Shown here: piece after piece, positions 1 to 6,585 of the stretch
Layout: every line of letters starts with the position of its first letter
Position numbering within the stretch: position 1 is the stretch's first letter
Source of the DNA: DASPKM01 sp036402175
GTDB lineage: Bacteria > Bacteroidota > Bacteroidia > Chitinophagales > Chitinophagaceae
DNA: 14,781 bases
Direction of reading: 5' to 3'
Assembly: GCA_036402175.1 (NCBI GenBank)
Contig: DASWTK010000152.1
Span: forward strand, 1-14,781
Notes under the pieces: model-generated
What the model saw: the letters and a program-made list of their open reading frames with translations, nothing else
Database searches by the model: none
Told to the model about the DNA's origin: nothing
Position numbers and translations under genes: made by a program

Positions 1-863
1 TGATCATAGAGGGTAGCCAGGAATTCTTTGATTCCATGCGCCAGTTTGGGGTCAATATCCACTACCTGGGGGGTGAAACCGCCGATGTAGGCGACGTGGT
101 CCGCACCATTGCCGTTAATGGAACCATGACAGCCCGCTGGCAGAAAGACAGGCTGGTTACAAACGACAATATATCCGCAGGGGACGTGATTGTAGGCCTT
201 GCGAGCGCCGGGCAGGCGGAATATGAGTATGAGTATAATAGCGGACTGGCCAGCAATGGGTTAACCAGCGCCAGGCACGATATTCTGGCGAAGGAATATG
301 CCCATAAATACCCCGAAACCTTTGAGCCAACCATCGATCCTTCAGTGGTTTATGCCGGCCCATACCGTATGGAGGATGAGATCAGCCTGAATACCGGCAA
401 ACTAAACCAGGCAGAAGGTCAGGTTTCAAGGAATCTTATGCCCGGGAAGATAACTATCGGAAAGCTTTTATTGAGCCCAACCAGGACGTATGCCCCGGTA
501 ATGAGATCATTATTTGACAATTTTTTCAGTGATATCCACGGACTTGTTCATTGCAGCGGGGGCGGTCAGACCAAATGCCTGAAGTACCTGCCGGGGAATT
601 TTAAGGTCATAAAGGACAATCTTTTTGAAGCTCCACCCATTTTTAAGCTGATCAAAGAAGCGTCTGGCGCCGACGACAGGGAAATGTACCAGGTATTTAA
701 CATGGGCCACAGAATTGAGATATTTACCACTGCAAAAGCCGCCGAAGGGATCATAAATCTCGCCTTAGGGCTTGGAATAGACGCCCGGATAGTAGGCCGT
801 ATTGAAGAAAGTGATAAAAAAGAGCTGCATCTTTCCACTCCTTCCGGTATTGTGAAGTTCTAG
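1..863 (+). CDS. purM: Phosphoribosylformylglycinamidine cyclo-ligase (AIR synthase), 5' end outside window
   Basis: PurM makes 5-aminoimidazole ribonucleotide from FGAM with ATP, a cytosolic step of purine synthesis. The reading frame is open from the first bases (whole codons start at position 3), so the N-terminal part lies upstream of the window. The 286 visible residues carry the family's GGETADVGD motif, the NSGLASNGLTSARHD stretch, LLSPTRTYAPV, IHGLVHCSGGGQTK and the late MYQVFNMGHRIE motif, in the usual order. The sequence pattern is that of the Bacteroidetes PurM group, whose members are around 390 residues as I recall, so roughly 100 residues would be missing. The ATG at 36 is internal, not the start. 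No clear terminator follows. Identification is firm; only the 5' end is unknown. Confidence 0.95.
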   Translation, partial: IIEGSQEFFDSMRQFGVNIHYLGGETADVGDVVRTIAVNGTMTARWQKDRLVTNDNISAGDVIVGLASAGQAEYEYEYNSGLASNGLTSARHDILAKEYAHKYPETFEPTIDPSVVYAGPYRMEDEISLNTGKLNQAEGQVSRNLMPGKITIGKLLLSPTRTYAPVMRSLFDNFFSDIHGLVHCSGGGQTKCLKYLPGNFKVIKDNLFEAPPIFKLIKEASGADDREMYQVFNMGHRIEIFTTAKAAEGIINLALGLGIDARIVGRIEESDKKELHLSTPSGIVKF

Positions 864-976
864 CAAAACCAGTACTGGCATGCTTTTCAGCCCGACTGTC
901 AGTACCGCCTGTCAAATTTTAACCACAACTAATTGACAAATTGTGTTTCCTGCTATGAAATCTGGCGCCTGCAACT

Positions 977-984
977 TATTTTTG
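977..984 (+). promoter_or_regulatory. Candidate -7 box for rpoD
   Basis: TATTTTTG matches the Bacteroidetes TAnnTTTG box exactly. It lies 110 bases before the rpoD start, implying a leader of about 100 nt. No convincing -33 TTTG lies at the expected distance of about 20 bases. It is the only exact match I found between purM and rpoD, but it could be chance. Confidence 0.35.
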
Positions 985-1094
985 CAGATAGTTCACTCGG
1001 CTTAACACCTTGTTTGCAACGTACCCCAAACATTTATTGTCTTTTAAACGATTTCTACTCTTTTAGGTAGGATTTTTGATTCAGAATAATACGT

Positions 1095-1952
1095 ATGCGG
1101 CAACTTAAGATAGCTACACAGATCACCAACCGGGATTCTCAGGCGGTTGAGAAGTATCTCCAGGAAATTTCCAAGATTTCAATGATCACTCCTGAAGAGG
1201 AGACCGTGCTGGCCCAGCGGATCAAGATGGGTGACCAGCGCGCATTGGATAAATTGGTTCAAGCCAACCTGCGTTTCGTGGTATCTGTTGCAAAACAGTA
1301 CCAGCACCAGGGTCTTTCCTTGAGCGACCTGATCAACGAGGGGAATTTGGGGTTAATTAAAGCGGCACAACGCTTCGATGAAACCAAAGGTTTCAAATTC
1401 ATTTCATACGCTGTATGGTGGATTCGCCAGTCCATTTTACAAGCGTTGGCAGAGCAGGGCAGATTAGTCCGCCTGCCTCAAAACAAAATTGGCACTTACA
1501 ACAAGGCTAACAAAGCTTACATGGCTTTTGAACAGGAGCATGAGAGAGAGCCGAGCACAGAAGAATTGGCCGAACTGCTGGAGATGAGTGAAACAGAGAT
1601 CAACAACATCTTCCAAAGCAACACCCGTCACACATCACTCGACGCCCCGGTTCACGAGGCAGAGGATGTAGCCATGGGCGATCTGCTGGAAGGTAGCGAT
1701 GATACGGACGATGACGTGATGAAGGATTCCCTTCGGAACGAGATCCGCCGTGTTCTGAAATCACTCAGTCCGCGTGAAGCTGAGATCGTGAATGCTTATT
1801 TCGGACTTGACGGAGAAAACGGCGTTACTATTGAGCAGATCGGACAAAAGTACGATCTGACCAAAGAGCGCATTCGCCAGATCAAGGAAAGAGCCATCAA
1901 GCGTTTGCAAAAAGCAAGGTATAGTAATGCGCTGAAAGCCTATTTAGGTTAA
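1095..1952 (+). CDS. rpoD: Primary RNA polymerase sigma factor (sigma-70 family, Bacteroidetes type)
   Basis: This is the vegetative sigma factor that directs core RNA polymerase to housekeeping promoters. At 285 residues it is about half the size of the proteobacterial protein, because region 1.1 and the non-conserved insert are absent, as is normal for Bacteroidetes primary sigma factors. Region 1.2 spans roughly residues 16-48. Region 2 spans about 50-120, with the core-binding stretch DLINEGNLGLIKAAQRFD and the -10-binding SYAVWWIRQSI at 104-114. Region 3 follows RLVRLPQN. Region 4 has the helix-turn-helix TIEQIGQKYDLTKERIRQIK at 245-264. The start MRQLKIATQITNRDS is the usual one for this group. 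The gene stands alone between a 231-base upstream gap and its own terminator. Such a sigma factor would read the TAnnTTTG boxes seen elsewhere in the window. Confidence 0.97.
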   Translation: MRQLKIATQITNRDSQAVEKYLQEISKISMITPEEETVLAQRIKMGDQRALDKLVQANLRFVVSVAKQYQHQGLSLSDLINEGNLGLIKAAQRFDETKGFKFISYAVWWIRQSILQALAEQGRLVRLPQNKIGTYNKANKAYMAFEQEHEREPSTEELAELLEMSETEINNIFQSNTRHTSLDAPVHEAEDVAMGDLLEGSDDTDDDVMKDSLRNEIRRVLKSLSPREAEIVNAYFGLDGENGVTIEQIGQKYDLTKERIRQIKERAIKRLQKARYSNALKAYLG

Positions 1953-1971
1953 ACAAAGCATTAAATAGTTG

Positions 1972-1998
1972 AAGCCCCTTCTTTCGGAGGGGCTTTTT
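1972..1998 (+). terminator. Rho-independent terminator after rpoD
   Basis: The stem AAGCCCCT (1972-1979) pairs with AGGGGCTT (1988-1995). It can extend inward by a T-G and a C-G pair to leave a four-base loop. A run of six T covers 1994-1999. It starts 19 bases after the rpoD stop codon. Confidence 0.93.
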
Positions 1999-2100
1999 TA
2001 TTGGATAATGATATAGGAATTAATGATGATCCGTTATAAATGAAGTTCCATTTTGCAAACTGCAATTTCAGATTTCGATAAACTTGATTTGCTTATCGGT

Positions 2101-2108
2101 TAAATTTG
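2101..2108 (+). promoter_or_regulatory. -7 box directly before the DUF4249 gene
   Basis: TAAATTTG is an exact TAnnTTTG match ending 5 bases before the ATG at 2114. Transcription would begin at or very near the start codon, so the mRNA may be leaderless. The position also argues against a TTG start at 2084, which would put the box inside the gene. No clear -33 element is visible. Confidence 0.55.
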
Positions 2109-2113
2109 CGTTC

Positions 2114-2992
2114 ATGAACCGTTATCTTTTCCTGGCCATTAGTTTTTTATTTTTTACGTCCTGCGAAAAAGGCATCAGCTTCAGACCCGAAAATGCAGGC
2201 AGCTCGGTGGTAGTAGAGGCCTTTATTGAGAGCGGACAGGGACCAATGGTGATACTGTCGAGGAGCCTGGATTATTTCAGCAAGATCACTCCCGATCTGC
2301 TGGCAAATTCGTTTATCCGCAATGCGGAAGTTTTTATTTCAGACGGCAACAAAACGCATAAGCTCAAAGAATACGCTGTTCCTGCAGGTAACGGATATAC
2401 TTTGTATTACTATCAAAACGATCCTGCCGATCCTGCTACTGCCTTCGTTGGTGAATTCAATAAATCTTACAGTCTGCGTATACTTGTTGATGGTAAAGAG
2501 TATACCGCAACAACAACGATACCTGCGCTGGCAAAAACGGTGGACTCACTCTGGTGGAAACCCGCGCCTTCCAATCCCGATACCAATAAGGTAGTTGTAA
2601 TGAGCAAGGTCACCGATCCGCCGGGATATGGAAATTATATCCGCTATTTCACAAAGGTGAACGACAGCCTTTTCTTTCCTCCTCCCGCATCGGTATTCGA
2701 CGATCAGATAATTGATGGCACAACGTATGAGATTGAAGTGGAGAATGGTGTCGACAGGAACGCGGAGATCGATTTTGAAGAATACTCCTTTTTCAACAGG
2801 GGAGATACGGTGACCGTGAAATTTACCAACATCGACCGTGCAACATACGATTTCTGGAGAACGATGGAATTCAGCTACGCCAGTATTGGCAATCCATTTT
2901 CTTCACCCACCAAGGTTCTGGGAAATGTGAAAGGGGCATTGGGTTATTTTGGAGGATATGCAGTACAGTACAAGGTTTTGATAATTCCTTAA
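2114..2992 (+). CDS. DUF4249 family lipoprotein
   Basis: This 292-residue protein resembles the DUF4249 family of Bacteroidetes envelope proteins, whose biochemical role is not established. It starts with a hydrophobic signal peptide (YLFLAISFLFFTS) and a lipobox-like cysteine at residue 17 followed by EKG, so it is probably an outer-membrane-anchored lipoprotein. The family pattern is seen in the early VVVEAFIESGQGPMVILSR strand, the central YSLRILVDGKEYTATTTIP segment, DPPGYGNYIRYF, and the late FWRTMEFSYASIGNPFSSP and YFGGYAVQYKV strands. I chose ATG 2114 rather than an in-frame TTG at 2084 because the signal peptide begins there and a promoter box lies immediately upstream. From family knowledge, DUF4249 genes often follow a TonB-dependent receptor gene; none is adjacent here, so this copy is an orphan. 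Confidence 0.8.
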   Translation: MNRYLFLAISFLFFTSCEKGISFRPENAGSSVVVEAFIESGQGPMVILSRSLDYFSKITPDLLANSFIRNAEVFISDGNKTHKLKEYAVPAGNGYTLYYYQNDPADPATAFVGEFNKSYSLRILVDGKEYTATTTIPALAKTVDSLWWKPAPSNPDTNKVVVMSKVTDPPGYGNYIRYFTKVNDSLFFPPPASVFDDQIIDGTTYEIEVENGVDRNAEIDFEEYSFFNRGDTVTVKFTNIDRATYDFWRTMEFSYASIGNPFSSPTKVLGNVKGALGYFGGYAVQYKVLIIP

Positions 2993-3052
2993 CACTTTAT
3001 TTGTTTTGCACACTTAATTAAGGTAAAGCCAATAGCTGAAGCAGTCTGCGCT

Positions 3053-3072
3053 TTACGTCGTATTACGTCGTA
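3053..3072 (+). repeat. Two tandem 10-bp units in the trxB promoter region
   Basis: TTACGTCGTA occurs twice in direct tandem, at 3053-3062 and 3063-3072. The second copy supplies the TA of the -7 box at 3071. The unit length equals about one helical turn. It could be a regulator site, a recent slippage duplication, or chance. Confidence 0.6.
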
Positions 3073-3078
3073 TTTTTG
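3071..3078 (+). promoter_or_regulatory. -7 box of trxB
   Basis: TATTTTTG matches TAnnTTTG exactly and lies 29 bases before the trxB ATG, giving a predicted leader of about 20-25 nt. It overlaps the end of the tandem 10-bp repeat. No good -33 element is seen. Confidence 0.5.
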
Positions 3079-3107
3079 AAGATTATTTCTCTTTTAATTT
3101 TAAGTGA

Positions 3108-4082
3108 ATGAGCGACTTTAATCCCGAAAGAATACACTGCCTTATCATTGGTTCCGGTCCGGCAGGGTATACCGCTGCTATTTATGCGGCGAGAGCCAAC
3201 CTTAAACCGGTTTTATACCAGGGCCTTCAGCCCGGAGGCCAGCTGACCATTACAACCGAAGTTGAAAACTATCCCGGATATGCCAATGGAGTGCAGGGTC
3301 CACAGATGATGATCGATTTTGAACAACAGGCTGTAAGAATGGGCGCCGACGTCCGTTTCGGCATAGCCACTAAAGTTGATTTTACAAAATCGCCTTTCAA
3401 GGTATGGGTTGACGATACAAAACTGCTGGAAGCCGATGCGGTGATTATAGCAACCGGTGCATCCGCGAAATGGCTCGGACTTGAAAGTGAACAAAGATTG
3501 AATGGATCAGGTGTAAGCGCGTGCGCTGTTTGCGATGGAACGTTTTTCCGCAATAAGGAAGTTGCGATCGTAGGTGCTGGTGACACTGCGGCTGAAGAGG
3601 CATTGTATCTCAGCAACCTTTGTACAACCGTTCATATGCTTGTTCGCAAAAACGAAATGCGCGCAAGTAAAGTAATGCAGGAACGCGTAAAGAAAACAAA
3701 GAACATCAAAGTTTACTGGAATACGGAAACAGATGAAATACTTGGAGAATTCAAAGTAGAAGGCGTACGGGTGCGTAACAATCTCACCGGAGAAAAACAA
3801 ACAATACCGGTCTCAGGATTCTTCGTGGCAATTGGACATCAGCCAAACTCTGACATATTCAAAGGCTGGCTCGAAATGGATGATGCCGGTTACCTCAAAA
3901 CCGTACCGGGCAGTTCGCGTACCAACCTGGAAGGAATATTCGCCTGCGGCGATGTTCAGGATAAAATATACAGGCAGGCTGTTACGGCGGCCGGAAGCGG
4001 TTGTATGGCTGCGCTTGACGCGGAAAGATATCTTGGCGCATTGGCGCATAGTGAAACCACAAAAATGGTGCAGCTTACCTGA
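3108..4082 (+). CDS. trxB: Thioredoxin-disulfide reductase (NADPH, FAD)
   Basis: TrxB passes electrons from NADPH through FAD and a redox disulfide to thioredoxin in the cytosol. The 324-residue length is normal for the low-molecular-weight bacterial type. The FAD-binding GSGPAG is at residues 15-20. The active-site pair is C139-AV-C142 in SACAVCDG. The NADPH-binding GAGDTA is at 156-161, followed by VRKNEMRAS, the segment that contacts the NADPH phosphate in this family. The C-terminal FAD contact GIFACGDVQDKIYRQAVTAAGSGCMAA is at about 276-302. The gene has its own promoter-like box and a strong terminator, so it is probably monocistronic. Confidence 0.96.
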   Translation: MSDFNPERIHCLIIGSGPAGYTAAIYAARANLKPVLYQGLQPGGQLTITTEVENYPGYANGVQGPQMMIDFEQQAVRMGADVRFGIATKVDFTKSPFKVWVDDTKLLEADAVIIATGASAKWLGLESEQRLNGSGVSACAVCDGTFFRNKEVAIVGAGDTAAEEALYLSNLCTTVHMLVRKNEMRASKVMQERVKKTKNIKVYWNTETDEILGEFKVEGVRVRNNLTGEKQTIPVSGFFVAIGHQPNSDIFKGWLEMDDAGYLKTVPGSSRTNLEGIFACGDVQDKIYRQAVTAAGSGCMAALDAERYLGALAHSETTKMVQLT

Positions 4083-4111
4083 GTTATCACAACATATTGC
4101 AAAGTTTTCTG

Positions 4112-4136
4112 AAGGTCACAGTTTGTGACCTTTTTT
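4112..4136 (+). terminator. Rho-independent terminator after trxB
   Basis: The stem AAGGTCACA (4112-4120) pairs perfectly with TGTGACCTT (4124-4132) around a GTT loop, followed by T6 (4131-4136). It starts 29 bases after the trxB stop codon. Confidence 0.93.
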
Positions 4137-4151
4137 ATTTGTTTGCAGTTG

Positions 4152-4159
4152 TAAGTTTG
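4152..4159 (+). promoter_or_regulatory. -7 box of the RibD-C/DHFR-like gene
   Basis: TAAGTTTG is an exact TAnnTTTG match 14 bases before the ATG at 4174, giving a predicted leader of under 10 nt. It lies just downstream of the trxB terminator, as expected for a new transcription unit. Confidence 0.5.
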
Positions 4160-4173
4160 CCGAATAAATTTCT

Positions 4174-4731
4174 ATGAGAAATATAATTCTTGAATTAACA
4201 GCATCACTGGATGGTTTTATTGAAGGACCAAACCGTGAGATCGACTGGATCATCTTCGACGATGAAGCCGCGAATTACCTGAATAGTTTTGCCAATGAAG
4301 TTGATACAGTTCTGTATGGCAGGGTAAGTTATGAATTGTACGGAAGCTACGCGGGAGGTGATAATGGTGTGGAAGGTGAACAGACCTTCTTCTCGAAAGT
4401 CAACCAGATGAATAAATATGTATTCTCCGATACATTGAAGCAGGTGGATGAACCGGTGCAGCTGGTTCGCAGAAAAGAAATGCCGGATGTGGTCAGACAG
4501 ATGAAAAAGGAAAACGGGAAGAATATCTGGCTGTTCGGCGGCTCTGATCTGATAACTTCCTTCATTAATCAAAATCTGATTGATGAGTATAGGATCAGCA
4601 TTCAACCAGTCATACTGGGCGCGGGTAATCCTTTGTTCAGGGATATACAACACCGTGTTCCATTGAAATTTGTCAAGGCAACAGCAGGGAAGTCGGGTGT
4701 TGTTCAGCTTATCTATAAAGCGGTTTCTTAG
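4174..4731 (+). CDS. Dihydrofolate reductase family protein (RibD C-terminal-like)
   Basis: This 185-residue protein has the fold signature of the RibD C-terminal/DHFR-like family (YyaP/YwjB group), predicted NAD(P)H-dependent reductases whose substrates are mostly unknown. The start ILELTASLDGFIEGPNREIDW holds the family's first strand and the S-L-D-G-x-I loop. The middle has VDTVLYGRVSYELY. The C-terminal half has the nucleotide-binding stretch NIWLFGGSDLITSFINQNLI followed by DEYRISIQPVILGAGNPLF, which is typical of the group. It is unlikely to be the housekeeping FolA, because the FolA-specific N-terminal motifs are absent. It sits between the trxB terminator and a convergent small gene whose stop codon overlaps its own (shared TTAG at 4728-4731). 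Confidence 0.85.
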   Translation: MRNIILELTASLDGFIEGPNREIDWIIFDDEAANYLNSFANEVDTVLYGRVSYELYGSYAGGDNGVEGEQTFFSKVNQMNKYVFSDTLKQVDEPVQLVRRKEMPDVVRQMKKENGKNIWLFGGSDLITSFINQNLIDEYRISIQPVILGAGNPLFRDIQHRVPLKFVKATAGKSGVVQLIYKAVS

Positions 4732-4880
4732 CTGCCTCTTGTTCCGCCGGTTTTGTGTGGTCTGTTAGATGAGGCCCCTTTACTGCTGGGTTTGCCCATG
4801 AATTTGGAACCCTGGGAATTGTTGCTCTTTTGATTATTTCCCTTTTTGCCCTTGTTCTTATCGTTTACTGGTAATCCCAT
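4728..4880 (-). CDS. Small basic low-complexity protein, 50 residues
   Basis: A 50-codon frame runs from ATG at 4880-4878 to TAA at 4730-4728. The product begins MGLPVNDKNKGKKGN and ends RPHKTGGTRGS. It has 9 Lys and 2 Arg against a single Asp and no Glu, and Gly, Ser, Asn and Lys make up two thirds of it, so it is probably disordered and may bind nucleic acid or ribosomes. Support for a real gene is an exact -7 box (TAAATTTG) 20 bases upstream on the same strand, a snug fit between neighbours, and a stop codon overlapping that of the convergent reductase-like gene. I do not recognise a named family. Ribosomal protein THX was considered because it is also short and basic, but the characteristic THX sequence is not present. 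Function unknown. Confidence 0.6.
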   Translation of the reverse strand: MGLPVNDKNKGKKGNNQKSNNSQGSKFMGKPSSKGASSNRPHKTGGTRGS

Positions 4881-4900
4881 GGTATAGAATTTTAGTACGA

Positions 4901-4908
4901 CAAATTTA
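4901..4908 (-). promoter_or_regulatory. -7 box of the small basic protein gene
   Basis: On the minus strand this reads TAAATTTG, an exact TAnnTTTG match, 20 bases before the ATG of the 50-residue gene. It suggests that gene has its own transcript rather than only reading through from the NTF2-like gene upstream. Confidence 0.5.
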
Positions 4909-4952
4909 ACGCTTGTTGGTGAATTTTGGTATGTTGTTCTTTGCGTGGGTTA

Positions 4953-5396
4953 TCAGATCAAACCATTTTCTTTCAATACTTTCTGCTCATCGCCGGTGAT
5001 ATACGCGAAAATCCTGTTTTCATTCCGTATAGCTTGGAGGAAATAGATCACTTCAAATTCAATGGTGCCTTTAGTATTATCTTTTTTATTGAAGTCAGAT
5101 CGCCAGCCGATCTTTACCATTGAATGGAATTCGTCGATCAGCGTAGTTTCTTTCGAGATGATATTCATGGAAGTGATGCCGATGCTTTTGTAATACTCGT
5201 ATCCTTTCGGGATTGCTTCACGGAACTGCTCGTTATTCTGACCGCAGGTTATTCCGGCCGGACTTACTTCAATGAAGCAATTCGAAAATAAATTCGCCGT
5301 CCTTTCAATATCTACCGCTTTTCCATTAAGCGCAGCATTGAAATTCTGATCATAATGATCGAAGAACTGGCTGATCTGGTGAATTCTGGCATCCAT
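4953..5396 (-). CDS. NTF2-like / SnoaL-like domain protein
   Basis: This 147-residue cytosolic protein (no signal peptide) appears to be a single NTF2-like fold. It opens with a helix (HQISQFFDHYDQNFNAALNGK), continues with TANLFSNCFIEVSPAGITCGQ, which matches the cone-forming first strand and loop of this superfamily, and ends with alternating strands such as MVKIGWRSDF, GTIEFEVIYFLQ and ENRIFAYITGDEQ. NTF2-like proteins include isomerases, hydrolases and pure ligand binders, and nothing here fixes a substrate. The gene diverges from the hydroxyproline cluster across a 181-base gap that holds two inverted repeats, so co-regulation with that cluster is possible but unproven. Confidence 0.7.
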   Translation of the reverse strand: MDARIHQISQFFDHYDQNFNAALNGKAVDIERTANLFSNCFIEVSPAGITCGQNNEQFREAIPKGYEYYKSIGITSMNIISKETTLIDEFHSMVKIGWRSDFNKKDNTKGTIEFEVIYFLQAIRNENRIFAYITGDEQKVLKENGLI

Positions 5397-5408
5397 GATT
5401 GTGTAAAA

Positions 5409-5434
5409 GTGTATAGAACAATTATAATATACAC
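5409..5434. promoter_or_regulatory. Inverted repeat flanking a -7-like box, before the NTF2-like gene
   Basis: GTGTATA (5409-5415) and TATACAC (5428-5434) are perfect 7-bp inverted arms around a 12-base spacer. On the minus strand the spacer holds TATAATTG (5426-5419), one mismatch from TAnnTTTG. The arms lie 13-38 bases upstream of the minus-strand ATG at 5396. This arrangement would suit a repressor site overlaying the NTF2-like gene's promoter; a chance repeat in AT-rich DNA is the alternative. Confidence 0.35.
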
Positions 5435-5505
5435 CTAAATCAGATAACCTGCTTCAGTATCTTTAAAAGATCTGCATGTTTAAAAATTCGCCAGGTTTTA
5501 CAGAT

Positions 5506-5518
5506 TATGCAGTGCATA
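5506..5518. promoter_or_regulatory. 13-bp palindrome upstream of the hydroxyproline cluster, candidate operator
   Basis: TATGCA and TGCATA are perfect arms around a central G. The site is 60-72 bases before the first gene's ATG and about 33-45 bases before its candidate -7 box. That position would fit an activator or repressor of the cluster. A second GC-rich inverted repeat, CCGGC-GG-GCCGG, follows at 5530-5541. No regulator gene is visible nearby, so the assignment rests on symmetry and position only. Confidence 0.35.
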
Positions 5519-5550
5519 TATTTTTTCCCCCGGCGGGCCGGTTAATGCCC

Positions 5551-5558
5551 TAACTTAG
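5551..5558 (+). promoter_or_regulatory. Candidate -7 box of the hydroxyproline cluster
   Basis: TAACTTAG differs from TAnnTTTG at one base and lies 19 bases before the ATG at 5578. The region where a -33 element would lie is the GC-rich inverted repeat at 5530-5541, so a weak, activator-dependent promoter is possible. Confidence 0.3.
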
Positions 5559-5577
5559 ACGTTCTAAAATTCAGCCC

Positions 5578-6510
5578 ATGTCATTCGAATGGAAAGGCGT
5601 TTTTCCCGCGCTAACAACCAAGTTCACGGCAGACGATGAACTTGACATTCCCATGTTTGAAAAAAATCTGGAAGCCCAGATGGATGCAGGAGTGCACGGC
5701 ATCATTCTGGGCGGTACGCTTGGCGAAGCCAGCGTGCTCACAACAGCTGAAAAGCAACAGCTGGTTGTAACCGCCGTGAAAAGAACCGCAGGAGTGATAC
5801 CTGTTGTTCTCAACATTGCAGAAGGCTCTACCCGTGAAGCTATCCGTCAGGCAGCGCTTGCAGCTGAGTGGGGAGCTGCCGGACTTATGTTATTGCCACC
5901 TATGCGTTATAAAAGCGACCACCGGGAAACGGTCACCTATTTTAAATCCATTGCTGCCAGTACCGATCTTCCGATCATGATCTACAACAATCCCGTGGAT
6001 TATAAAATTGAGGTGACGCTGGATATGTTCGATGAACTCAGTAGTGTACCTAATATCAGGGCAGTAAAAGAATCAACGCGGGATGTCACCAATGTAACGC
6101 GTATGATCAACCGCTTTGGCAGCCGCTTCAGGATACTTTGCGGAGTTGATACACTCGCAATGGAAGAGCTTTGCATGGGCGCCGATGGCTGGGTTGCCGG
6201 CCTGGTTGACGCGTTTCCGAAAGAAACTGTCGCGATTTACGAGCTGGTTAAATCCGGAAAAATCGCGGAGGCAACCGCAATCTATCGTTGGTTCATGCCG
6301 CTGCTGGAACTCGACATTCATCCCAAGCTTGTTCAGTATATCAAGCTTGCAGAGAGCATGACCGGAATAGGCACCGAATATGTAAGGCCGCCACGACTTC
6401 AGTTATCCGGTGATGAACGAGAAAGTATCATTGGTATCATCAACGATGCACTCAGCAAACGTCCCGATATACGGGCCAGCAGGGAACGCCGGTTATCAAG
6501 ATCGCTTTAA
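5578..6510 (+). CDS. DapA-family aldolase/deaminase, probable 1-pyrroline-4-hydroxy-2-carboxylate deaminase
   Basis: This 310-residue protein is a class I aldolase-type TIM barrel of the DHDPS/N-acetylneuraminate lyase superfamily. The Schiff-base lysine is K164 in IRAVKEST and the assisting tyrosine is Y136 in IMIYNNP. The substrate carboxylate-binding loop reads GGTLGE (45-50) instead of the GTTGES typical of true DapA, which argues against lysine synthesis. Its partners (hydroxyproline epimerase, D-amino acid dehydrogenase and 2-oxoglutarate semialdehyde dehydrogenase) point to the deaminase that converts 1-pyrroline-4-hydroxy-2-carboxylate to 2-oxoglutarate semialdehyde with release of ammonia (HypD of Sinorhizobium, LhpC of Pseudomonas). 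It is the first gene of the cluster and cytosolic. The alternative is another sugar-acid dehydratase of this family, such as 5-dehydro-4-deoxyglucarate dehydratase; the neighbours make that less likely. Confidence 0.85.
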   Translation: MSFEWKGVFPALTTKFTADDELDIPMFEKNLEAQMDAGVHGIILGGTLGEASVLTTAEKQQLVVTAVKRTAGVIPVVLNIAEGSTREAIRQAALAAEWGAAGLMLLPPMRYKSDHRETVTYFKSIAASTDLPIMIYNNPVDYKIEVTLDMFDELSSVPNIRAVKESTRDVTNVTRMINRFGSRFRILCGVDTLAMEELCMGADGWVAGLVDAFPKETVAIYELVKSGKIAEATAIYRWFMPLLELDIHPKLVQYIKLAESMTGIGTEYVRPPRLQLSGDERESIIGIINDALSKRPDIRASRERRLSRSL

Positions 6511-6585
6511 GGTCTTATTTCGCCAAAGGGAACACTGATGATAATGATTACACAAAAATCATTGGTTCAGGATTAATATTTTACC

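Noticed and set aside
869..905. A CCAGTACTGG palindrome and GTACTG/CAGTAC arms after purM, considered as a terminator
   Set aside because: The arms are six bases with a 22-base loop and no T run follows; the shorter palindrome has no U-tract either.
910..938. Inverted TGTCAA and TTGACA after purM, the latter like a sigma-70 -35 box
   Set aside because: The arms are only six bases, no matching -10 element is seen, and Bacteroidetes use different promoter boxes.
2084..2113. An in-frame TTG start extending the DUF4249 protein by 10 residues
   Set aside because: The signal peptide begins at the ATG at 2114, and a -7 box at 2101-2108 would then fall inside the gene.
4204..4653. A 149-codon open frame on the minus strand
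   Set aside because: It lies wholly inside the reductase-like gene, has no recognisable family and no promoter box; the plus-strand protein is clearly real.
4728..4880. Ribosomal protein THX as the identity of the small basic protein
   Set aside because: Size and charge fit, but the conserved THX motif is not present and Asn/Ser content is too high.
5578..6510. Annotation as dihydrodipicolinate synthase (dapA) for lysine synthesis
   Set aside because: The GTTGES loop is replaced by GGTLGE and the gene sits among hydroxyproline catabolic genes.
6543..6563. An AATGAT/ATCATT hairpin in the 75-base gap between the deaminase and the aldehyde dehydrogenase
   Set aside because: It is a weak AT-rich stem without a T run, so it is unlikely to end transcription; it could at most affect mRNA stability.
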